In this document: piece by piece, positions 1-5,720 of the stretch
Position numbering within the stretch: the stretch's first letter is position 1
How the letters are laid out: each line of letters begins with the position of its first letter
NCBI GenBank assembly: GCA_964385195.1
Contig: CAYLOC010000109.1
Coordinates: forward strand, 1-10,840
DNA: 10,840 nucleotides
Direction of reading: 5' to 3'
From: CAYLOC01 sp964385195
GTDB lineage: Bacteria > Actinomycetota > Actinomycetes > Propionibacteriales > Nocardioidaceae
The notes under the pieces: model-generated
The model's database searches: none
Told to the model about the DNA's origin: nothing
Seen by the model: only the letters and a program-made list of their open reading frames with translations
Made by a program: the position numbers and the translations under genes

Positions 1-16
1 TCGGGTTCTGGGTCAT
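1..16 (-). CDS. 5' end of a third operon gene, probably the DUF1116 (YlbE/AllG-like) subunit; cut by window edge
   Basis: Only five codons are inside the window (Met-Thr-Gln-Asn-Pro). The ATG at 16-14 overlaps the TGA stop of fdrA (15-13) as ATGA. A good Shine-Dalgarno (GGAGGTG, minus strand, 27-21) lies 4 nt upstream, so this is a real coupled start. The identity is inferred from context only: in E. coli, FdrA (AllF) and YlbF (AllH, DUF2877) act with YlbE (AllG, DUF1116), and the first two families are both present here. The five residues carry no family information. Confidence 0.65.
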
Positions 17-1542
17 CGGGCACCTCCGAGCAGCTCGAGTGCCCGGCCGGTGGCCTGGGCGTTGGACAGGTACACCTCGGCGCCGGCCGCGGCCAGCGCC
101 TCAGCCTGGCGGGTCAGGCCCTGGGGGTCGGCGTCGGTGCCGACGCAGGAGACGACCACAGCCGGGCCGTCGTCCTGTCGGACCTCCGCAATGACGGGCG
201 CGAGGGTGGGGGCCGGGTCCGGCTCGGCGCCGTACCCGAGGACCACGTCAAGCAGCACGACGGCGGTCTGAGTATCCGCGCCTGCGCTGCGCAGGTACTG
301 CAGCCGCAGCGTGGGATCGATCATCGGGTGGGCGCGGCCAGTGGTGAACTCGTCGGCACCGAAGTCCAGCAGCACGTGCCCGGACGGCAGCGGCCCCTCA
401 GCCAATGCGGCGGCATCCACCCCGTGTCCACCCGGGAGCGGAATGTTGCTGTGCAGGGCGCCGAGGGACTCCGTGGCCAGCAGCATGGCCTCGTCGCACA
501 TGGTTCCGCCGACGAACAGCCCCCGCAGGAAACCGCTGCCGCGACGTCCGCGGGTGGACCCGCCGGCGTTCCACTTGGGCCACTCGGGGCGTTGGTGGCC
601 GAGGGCGTCCAGCACCTGCTCGGCGGCACGGGTGAGATCGGGTCGGCCCGGGCCGAGCAGCGCCTGCTGGACCGGAGTGGAGAGCCCCTCGGCGTACTGC
701 TCGATCCGCTCGGCGACCTCCGCCGCGGGAGGCTTGGAGACGAGCACGATGCGCTCCACCCCCGGGTCGGCGTCCAGCCGGGCCAGCGCCTGCATGGTCG
801 CCAGCCCTCCGACGTCGCTGCTGAGGTCCCGCCCCCCGACCCCCAGCGCCGCCGAGACGCCGACGCCGGCAGCGTCGAACAGGCACAGCAGCTGCTGACA
901 GCCGGTGCCGGAAGCGGCCACCAGGCCGACGTGTCCGGGGCGGACCGCGTTGGCGAAACCGAGGCCTACCCCGCCGACGACTGCGGTGCCACAGTCCGGG
1001 CCCATGACCAACAGGTCGCGTTCCGCCGCGGTCTGCTTCAACCGCACCTCTTGGTCCACCGGCACGTTGTCGCTGAAGATCATCACGTCGCATCCGGCGT
1101 CCAGCGCGTCCATCGCCTCCGGGAAGGCGTGCTCCCCAGGCACCGATACCAGCGCCAGGGCCGCGTCCCGGACACGGCGCAGGGCTGCTCCCGTCGTCCG
1201 CGGTGGGGCGACGTCGCCGGATCCGGGGTCGGTATCCGCGCCGGAGGAGGCGGCGGCCAGCGCCGCGTCCACCTCTGCCCGGGCGGCGTCGAGGTCGCCC
1301 TCCGCTGCCAGGTGCAGCGCCACGACCATGTCGTTGGGGGTGGTTTCGGGAAGGGTGAACCCCATCCCGGTGAGTACGTCGAGGTTCAGCCGGGTGGCCA
1401 TCGCCACCTGGGCGGCCAGTACTCCCGTAAGGTCGGCGACCCGCCTGCTCACCTGGAGCAGGGTGACCGAGTCGGCGTAGGCGCCGGGGCGGACCTCCAC
1501 ATGGCGACGCTCGGTCGGCGGGTGGGGGGAGGCAGTGGTCAT
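13..1542 (-). CDS. fdrA: FdrA (AllF) family protein, putative carbamoyltransferase subunit
   Basis: A 509-residue protein, about the usual FdrA length. It has the succinyl-CoA-synthetase-like fold signature of FdrA: MGPDCGTA at residues 180-187, SGTG at 211-214, GVGGRDLS at 234-241, a VSKPPA segment near 268, and a C-terminal block with FVGGTMCDEA and GADEFTTGRAHPMIDP. Databases often call FdrA an acyl-CoA synthetase. The E. coli protein is now tied to oxamate carbamoyltransferase (oxalurate + phosphate to oxamate + carbamoyl phosphate) together with YlbE and YlbF. The start is fixed by a Shine-Dalgarno (GGAAGGAG, minus strand, 1556-1549) 6 nt before the ATG. The ATG overlaps the stop of the DUF2877 gene, and the stop overlaps the next start, so the three genes form one translationally coupled operon. 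The physiological substrate here is not proven and may differ from oxalurate, given the ring-opening amidohydrolase nearby. Confidence 0.92.
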   Translation of the reverse strand: MTTASPHPPTERRHVEVRPGAYADSVTLLQVSRRVADLTGVLAAQVAMATRLNLDVLTGMGFTLPETTPNDMVVALHLAAEGDLDAARAEVDAALAAASSGADTDPGSGDVAPPRTTGAALRRVRDAALALVSVPGEHAFPEAMDALDAGCDVMIFSDNVPVDQEVRLKQTAAERDLLVMGPDCGTAVVGGVGLGFANAVRPGHVGLVAASGTGCQQLLCLFDAAGVGVSAALGVGGRDLSSDVGGLATMQALARLDADPGVERIVLVSKPPAAEVAERIEQYAEGLSTPVQQALLGPGRPDLTRAAEQVLDALGHQRPEWPKWNAGGSTRGRRGSGFLRGLFVGGTMCDEAMLLATESLGALHSNIPLPGGHGVDAAALAEGPLPSGHVLLDFGADEFTTGRAHPMIDPTLRLQYLRSAGADTQTAVVLLDVVLGYGAEPDPAPTLAPVIAEVRQDDGPAVVVSCVGTDADPQGLTRQAEALAAAGAEVYLSNAQATGRALELLGGAR

Positions 1543-2327
1543 GGCAGGCTCCTTCCGACAGTGACGGCGCGGGCGGCCAGGGTGGTGCCCAGGAGCAGCC
1601 CGTCGCCGGAGGTGTGTCCCACGGCGCGCAGGTCGGTCGCGGCCCGCTCAAGCCGTCCGGGCTGGGTCGCGGCGATCCGCAGCAGCCGCCGGAACCGCGG
1701 CAGGACGTCGCCGTCTGCGGCCCGGTCCAGCAGCGTCGCCGACAAAGTCGTGGTGGAGCCGCGGGCGGTGTCGCGCACGGCGCTCGCGATCGGTGACTCC
1801 CGCCGGCCAGCCGCGGCCATCGTGGCGAGCCAGCCGCACAGGACGTCGTCGCCGACAGGGGTCAGTCCGCTGCCCCGCCCGAGTAACTCGGGGACGGCGG
1901 CGGCGTTCCCCTCCTGCAAGGTGGCCAGCGCTGGTGCGGGCAACTCCGCCGCAGCGGCGTTGTCCGTGCCCGCTCCGCAGTGCGCGAGGCGGTACAGGGC
2001 GTCCCACGACAGCACGGGTACGGCGAGGTCCAGCACCCGACCAGGGGCGAACACCAGGTCACCGAGGACGAGCCGACCGGTGCCGATGACAGCAGACAGC
2101 GACGCGGGCGGCGGCAGTGCCGCCAGGTCGGTCACCAGTCCGCACGGAACCCGGACCGCGCTCCGCGAGAGGACGCCGACGCAGCCCCCCGCGGTCTCGA
2201 CGTACACCGCGTCCACCCCGGTGTGGACCACGGGTGCCGGACGCTCCGGGCCGCCCAGCTGCCCGCGCACCCATCCGGAACACGCCGCGGCGACCCGGGA
2301 GGAAGCGATGTCGGCAGAGAGGACCAC
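1539..2327 (-). CDS. DUF2877 family protein (YlbF/AllH-like), putative carbamoyltransferase subunit
   Basis: A 262-residue protein recognised by the DUF2877 signatures GRGSGLTPVGDD (residues 150-161) and GHTSGDGLLLG (237-247), with a conserved STTTLSATLL segment at 191-200. E. coli YlbF (AllH) is of similar length and works with FdrA and YlbE in oxalurate phosphorolysis. The stop TGA (1541-1539) overlaps the fdrA ATG (1542-1540). The GTG at 2327 is the outermost in-frame start. No Shine-Dalgarno precedes it, but a TAnnnT -10 hexamer (TAGCGT, minus strand, 2341-2336) ends 8 nt upstream, which fits a leaderless message. A later in-frame GTG in the SGWVRG region (about residue 20) is an alternative. 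It is first in the leftward operon and diverges from the PucR regulator. The family call is firm; the reaction is inferred from relatives. Confidence 0.85.
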   Translation of the reverse strand: MVLSADIASSRVAAACSGWVRGQLGGPERPAPVVHTGVDAVYVETAGGCVGVLSRSAVRVPCGLVTDLAALPPPASLSAVIGTGRLVLGDLVFAPGRVLDLAVPVLSWDALYRLAHCGAGTDNAAAAELPAPALATLQEGNAAAVPELLGRGSGLTPVGDDVLCGWLATMAAAGRRESPIASAVRDTARGSTTTLSATLLDRAADGDVLPRFRRLLRIAATQPGRLERAATDLRAVGHTSGDGLLLGTTLAARAVTVGRSLP

Positions 2328-2335
2328 AGCATCGG

Positions 2336-2341
2336 ACGCTA
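2336..2341 (-). promoter_or_regulatory. Putative -10 element of the DUF2877-fdrA operon
   Basis: TAGCGT on the minus strand matches the actinobacterial TAnnnT pattern. It ends 8 nt before the GTG at 2327, so transcription would begin at or close to the start codon. No convincing -35 hexamer is seen. Confidence 0.4.
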
Positions 2342-2352
2342 GTCGTCCCGGC

Positions 2353-2358
2353 TATCCT
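2353..2358 (+). promoter_or_regulatory. Putative -10 element of the PucR-type regulator gene (leaderless start)
   Basis: TATCCT is followed by exactly 6 nt and then the ATG at 2365, placing the transcription start on or next to the A of the ATG. No Shine-Dalgarno precedes this ATG. It lies back to back with the opposing -10 at 2341-2336, so the two promoters share the same few dozen bases. No clear -35 is visible. Confidence 0.5.
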
Positions 2359-2364
2359 GTGCCG

Positions 2365-4095
2365 ATGGTGACTTCTGCCAACACCGAGCCGGACGAGGCA
2401 CAACAGTTGATAACCGGGTTCTCCGGGCTTTCACTGCGCGACGTGCTGACCGCCGAGTGCCTGGCCGGCACCACCGTGCTCGCCGGGGCAGACGGGTTGG
2501 ACCGCCCGGTCACCTCCGTCAACGTGATGGAGGTCCCCGACGTCACCGGCTGGGTGAAGTCCGGAGAGCTGCTGGTCACGACCGGCTTCCCGCTGGTCGG
2601 ACACCAGCAACCGGAGTCCGGATCGGACCCGACGGCTTCGGACCCGGGCAGCATGTTGGCCGATCTGGTCCCGGACCTGGCCGCGCAGGGCCTCGCCGGA
2701 ATCGGGGTGAAGCTCGGCCGCTACCTCGACGCGCTGCCGGAGACGGTCCTCCGTCTCGGCGACGACCTGGGGTTCCCGGTGCTCGGGCTCCCGGCAGACC
2801 TGTCCTTCGACGACCTGCTGCGGGAGGTCTACACCCGGCTGAACGCCCTCCAGGCGCAGGTGCTGCAGCAGATCGACGCGCTGCGGGGTGCCCTGACCTC
2901 CCTGGTGCTGGAGGGAGGCGACCTGAACCAGGTGGCGGCCGAGGTGGGCCGCGTGCTTTCGGTCGGCGTCATCATCACGTCCACCGACGGTCGGGAACGC
3001 GCGGCCGCCTTGGACATCGATCTGCGGGAACGGCTCACCACCGCCGGGTTGTTCGACCCCACCGGGCGGGTGCGCGTGGAACGGGTCAGCCAGGGCAGGA
3101 TGCGCCTCGGCGACGGGGAGGTGCTGGTTCAGCCCGTCGCCGCCGGCGGGACGAACCTGGCCAAGATGGTGTGCTGCGCCCCCGATCGAGCACTGCGCAT
3201 CGAGGACGTCTTCGCGGTGGAGCGGGCGGCAACCGTTGCGGCCCTGCTGATCAGTCGGCAGCAGGCGGTCACCGCGGTGGAGAACAAGTACCGTGGTGAC
3301 TTCCTGCGCGATGTCTTCCTCGGCCGCGCCGGCAACGAGGACTACGTCCGGGCCCATGCCGCCGCTCTGGGATGGGATCTGAGCCGGCCCTCCGTCGTAC
3401 TCTCGGCCCGCATCGACCCCACCGACCCCACAGCGGAGCCGACCGGGCGGGAGTGGCAGGAACGGTTCTTCACCGCCTGGCTGCAGGTGACTGACGCCCG
3501 CGACCGCAGCATCGCCACCGTGGACTTCTCCAGCGAGGTCGTGGCGGTCCTCCCTGCGCCGGCGGACGAAGAGCCGTCTGCCGGGGTACCGAAAGCGGTC
3601 CGGGCGATGGTGGAGGACCTCGTCACCAGCGTGGCCGGGGACCGCGGCGGCGGCCGCCGCCCGTTCTCGGTCGGAGTGAGCCGGGTGGCCCGCAGGCTCA
3701 CTGATCTGCCCTCCGCGCATGCCCAGGCCCACCAGGCGCGGCGGGTGGGACGACGGATCGCTGGAGACAGCAGTACGACGTTCTTCGACGACCTCGGCGT
3801 GCACCGGTTGCTGGCGTTGGTGCCCGATGTCGCGGAGGTACGGGGCTTCACGCGGGACGTGCTGGGCCCGCTCGACCAGGACACCGAGGAGGCCGCCGAC
3901 CTGCGCACAACCTTGCAGGTGCTGCTCGATGCCAATCTCAACGTGGCGGAGGCGGCGCGGTTGCAGTACTTCCACTACAACACGATGCGGTACCGGGTCA
4001 GCAAGCTGGAACGCATCCTCGGCCCGTTCACCTCCGACCCGCACCTTCGGCTCAACCTCGCCGTCGCGCTGCAGGCGCGACAGTTCCGGGAGTAG
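2365..4095 (+). CDS. PucR-family transcriptional regulator
   Basis: A 576-residue regulator. The N-terminal PucR (purine catabolism) domain spans roughly residues 22-145, with SLRDVL, NVMEVPD and GELLVTTGFPL. A CdaR/GGDEF-like middle follows at about 290-440. The C-terminal PucR helix-turn-helix is at about 515-570, with NLNVAEAARL, a YNTMRYRVSKLERILG recognition region, then LRLNLAVALQARQ. B. subtilis PucR controls purine and allantoin catabolism; relatives control catabolism of amino acids and ring compounds. Its place, divergent from the FdrA operon and upstream of the carbamate kinase-amidohydrolase pair, makes it the probable local regulator, perhaps sensing a ureide. Start choice: ATG 2365 follows a -10 at leaderless spacing and leaves 37 bp to the divergent GTG. 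An upstream in-frame ATG at 2308 has a GGAGGAAGC Shine-Dalgarno but would overlap the divergent gene by 20 nt and add 19 poorly conserved-looking residues. Confidence 0.93.
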   Translation: MVTSANTEPDEAQQLITGFSGLSLRDVLTAECLAGTTVLAGADGLDRPVTSVNVMEVPDVTGWVKSGELLVTTGFPLVGHQQPESGSDPTASDPGSMLADLVPDLAAQGLAGIGVKLGRYLDALPETVLRLGDDLGFPVLGLPADLSFDDLLREVYTRLNALQAQVLQQIDALRGALTSLVLEGGDLNQVAAEVGRVLSVGVIITSTDGRERAAALDIDLRERLTTAGLFDPTGRVRVERVSQGRMRLGDGEVLVQPVAAGGTNLAKMVCCAPDRALRIEDVFAVERAATVAALLISRQQAVTAVENKYRGDFLRDVFLGRAGNEDYVRAHAAALGWDLSRPSVVLSARIDPTDPTAEPTGREWQERFFTAWLQVTDARDRSIATVDFSSEVVAVLPAPADEEPSAGVPKAVRAMVEDLVTSVAGDRGGGRRPFSVGVSRVARRLTDLPSAHAQAHQARRVGRRIAGDSSTTFFDDLGVHRLLALVPDVAEVRGFTRDVLGPLDQDTEEAADLRTTLQVLLDANLNVAEAARLQYFHYNTMRYRVSKLERILGPFTSDPHLRLNLAVALQARQFRE

Positions 4096-4096
4096 G

Positions 4097-4131
4097 GCCC
4101 AGGGCAGCGATAGACCGCCCGGGGCCTGGGC
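4097..4131 (+). terminator. Weak hairpin after the PucR-type gene
   Basis: GCCCAGG (4097-4103) pairs perfectly with CCTGGGC (4125-4131) across a 21-nt loop, starting 1 nt after the PucR stop. There is no U-tract, which is common for actinobacterial terminators. It sits between the convergent stops of the regulator (4095) and the VOC gene (4153), so it could serve both strands. The long loop makes it weak evidence. Confidence 0.3.
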
Positions 4132-4152
4132 AGAAGGCGGAGGTGAACGTGC

Positions 4153-4530
4153 TCAGTCTTGACGGTTCACCCAGCACAGACAGAACGGATGTCCGGCCGG
4201 GTCCGCGTAGACCTGGAAGTCATCGACCGACCCCTCGTTGGCCGCGCGCTGGAGGAGAGTCGCGCCGAGTGCCATCACCTCGCGGTGGGCGGCATCGACG
4301 TCCTCAACCCAAAGATCGAGATGGATCTGTTGTGGCGGCCCGCCGTGTGGCCAGTCCGGAGGAACATGGTTCGGAGCGAGCTGGACACCGACACGAGGCT
4401 CCCCGTCGACCATCACCATGTGCCAGTCGTCTTCAGCGTCTACGCGCCCGCCGAGAACCCCGGCCCAGAACGCGCTTTCAGTGCTCAGATCGGCTGCGTC
4501 GAAAACGACAACCCGGTGGTTGATCTGCAT
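4153..4530 (-). CDS. Single-domain VOC (glyoxalase/bleomycin resistance-like) protein
   Basis: A 125-residue protein of the vicinal oxygen chelate fold. It opens with INHRVVVFDAADL, contains FWAGVLGG (21-28), a central IHLDLWVED strand with a candidate metal ligand at His70, and the typical closing DPAGHPFCL (110-118). A GAGAGG Shine-Dalgarno precedes the ATG at 4530. VOC proteins of this actinobacterial type are mostly uncharacterised; a role as a dioxygenase, lyase or binding protein cannot be told apart from sequence. It points against its neighbours, sitting between the regulator and the carbamate kinase, so it may be an unrelated insertion into the island rather than a pathway enzyme. 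Confidence 0.88.
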   Translation of the reverse strand: MQINHRVVVFDAADLSTESAFWAGVLGGRVDAEDDWHMVMVDGEPRVGVQLAPNHVPPDWPHGGPPQQIHLDLWVEDVDAAHREVMALGATLLQRAANEGSVDDFQVYADPAGHPFCLCWVNRQD

Positions 4531-4747
4531 TTGCCTCTCACCGTGCTTCCTTCTTCGTCCATGTTCGTCAATGGCGTTCAGACACAGCGGTCGAGGGTAC
4601 CGCAGAGTGGTCGGCTCAGCCCGATGTTCCTGTCAGGCATCCCCCGCACGCGCACACCCACGTTTGGCGGTTGTTGCCAGTGGAAGGCGCAGTGGTTGGC
4701 TGATGTTGACCGTGCCCACGCCGCCGCAACTGACCTAGATTGCGCAC
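4531..4747. other. Intergenic region between divergent VOC and carbamate kinase genes
   Basis: At 217 bp this is the longest gap in the window. It holds the Shine-Dalgarno of the VOC gene at its left end and the -10 of carbamate kinase at its right end. A short TGGC/GCCA hairpin with a 7-nt loop lies near 4666-4680, and a TTGACC at 4706-4711 is too far from the -10 (24 nt) for a normal promoter. No convincing small reading frame was found. If the PucR protein controls the kinase operon, its site should lie here. Confidence 0.5.
4736..4741 (+). promoter_or_regulatory. Putative -10 element of the carbamate kinase-amidohydrolase operon (leaderless)
   Basis: TAGATT is followed by 6 nt and the ATG at 4748, the same layout as at the PucR gene. 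No Shine-Dalgarno is present before the ATG, which supports a leaderless message. The -35 is not obvious. Confidence 0.5.
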
Positions 4748-5683
4748 ATGCGGATCGTGATCGCCCTCGGCGGCAATGCCATGACCGCACCCGATGGTCG
4801 CGCACGGCCGGAGGACCAGCGCGCCGCGATCGACTCCGCGGCGGAGCCCATCGCCGATCTCGTGGTCGCCGGACATACCGTCTTGCTGACGCACGGCAAC
4901 GGGCCGCAGGTCGGCAACCTGTTGTTGAAGAACGAGTTGTCCGCGCACGTCGTACCCCCGGTCCCGTTGGACTGGTGCGGCGCCCAGACCCAGGCCACGA
5001 TCGCGATGATGCTGATCAACTCCCTCAACCAGGCATTAGCAGGCCGTGGGTCACCGGTCGCAACCGCCGGCCTGGTCTCGCGGACCTTGGTCTCGCGGGA
5101 GGATCCGGCGTTCACCCACCCCACGAAGCCGATCGGGCGGTACGTCGAGCAGGACGAGGCGCGACGGATGATCGACCACGGCCAGCACTACGTCGAGGTG
5201 CCGGGACGGGGATGGCGCCGGATCGTCGCCTCACCAGAGCCCCTGGAGTGCCTCGACATCGCGGCAGCCGACGCGCTGTTACTGGCGGGGTACGTCGTGG
5301 TGTGCTCCGGCGGCGGCGGGATCCCCACCGTACGTCGTACCGACGGCACGCTGGAGGGCATCGAGGCCGTGATCGACAAGGATCTCACCGCCGCGCTGAT
5401 GGCCGGCCAGGCCCGGGCCGACATGATGGTGATCGCGACCGACGTCGACCACGCCTTCGCCCGGTGGGGTACCGACCGGGCCGAGCCGATCGGCACGGTC
5501 ACGGCCGCCGCGATGCGCTCCCTGGCCGAGGACGGCTCGTTCGCCGCCGGATCCATGGGCCCCAAGGTCGAGGCGGTCACCCGCTTCGCCGAACAGACCT
5601 GCGGCACTGGGATCATCACCTCACTGAACCGGATCGAAGAGGCCGTCGCGGGTGAGGCAGGTACCCGCGTCGTCCCCGACTGA
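4748..5683 (+). CDS. arcC: Carbamate kinase
   Basis: A 311-residue carbamate kinase of normal length with the full family signature: ALGGNA (6-11), HGNGPQVGN (49-57), PTKPIG (125-130), CSGGGGIP (186-193), IDKDLTAALM (209-218) with the catalytic Lys211, and GSMGPK (268-273). It catalyses carbamoyl phosphate + ADP to ATP + carbamate; carbamate then falls apart to ammonia and CO2. No arginine deiminase or ornithine carbamoyltransferase gene is next to it. Its neighbours are a ring-opening amidohydrolase 37 bp downstream and, across the regulator, FdrA and DUF2877. That is the context of E. coli YbcF (AllK), the carbamate kinase linked to the allantoin/oxalurate route, so a role in ureide rather than arginine catabolism is likely. 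The start ATG has no Shine-Dalgarno and sits 6 nt after a -10. Confidence 0.96.
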   Translation: MRIVIALGGNAMTAPDGRARPEDQRAAIDSAAEPIADLVVAGHTVLLTHGNGPQVGNLLLKNELSAHVVPPVPLDWCGAQTQATIAMMLINSLNQALAGRGSPVATAGLVSRTLVSREDPAFTHPTKPIGRYVEQDEARRMIDHGQHYVEVPGRGWRRIVASPEPLECLDIAAADALLLAGYVVVCSGGGGIPTVRRTDGTLEGIEAVIDKDLTAALMAGQARADMMVIATDVDHAFARWGTDRAEPIGTVTAAAMRSLAEDGSFAAGSMGPKVEAVTRFAEQTCGTGIITSLNRIEEAVAGEAGTRVVPD

Positions 5684-5706
5684 CCACCTCCACCACCGAC
5701 CACCAC

Positions 5707-5714
5707 AGGAAGGA
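5707..5714 (+). promoter_or_regulatory. Ribosome binding site fixing the amidohydrolase GTG start
   Basis: AGGAAGGA ends 6 nt before the GTG at 5721. It argues against the longer in-frame opening that would begin at 5652 inside carbamate kinase, whose extra residues look like out-of-frame translation of the upstream gene. Confidence 0.75.
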
Positions 5715-5720
5715 CTGCCC

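Noticed and set aside
13..1542. Reading FdrA as a fumarate-reductase factor or a plain acyl-CoA/succinyl-CoA synthetase
   Set aside because: The old name is historical, and neither DUF2877 nor carbamate kinase neighbours fit a succinyl-CoA synthetase. The carbamoyltransferase link explains the context better.
328..2307. An open frame in phase with the PucR-type gene runs antisense through fdrA and the DUF2877 gene, suggesting a 1255-residue protein
   Set aside because: The upstream part has no domain character and is the complement of two well-recognised genes. High-GC DNA leaves long antisense frames open. The regulator is complete from its PucR domain onward.
2431..4044. Long minus-strand open frame opposite the PucR-type gene (537 residues)
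   Set aside because: Low-complexity His/Arg/Gly-rich translation typical of an antisense shadow; the plus-strand protein has clear domains.
4706..4711. TTGACC as the -35 of the carbamate kinase promoter
   Set aside because: The gap to the TAGATT -10 is 24 nt, too long for a standard sigma-70-type promoter.
5652..5720. N-terminal extension of the amidohydrolase starting inside carbamate kinase
   Set aside because: The extra residues do not resemble the family N-terminus; GTG 5721 has a proper Shine-Dalgarno and gives the usual family length.
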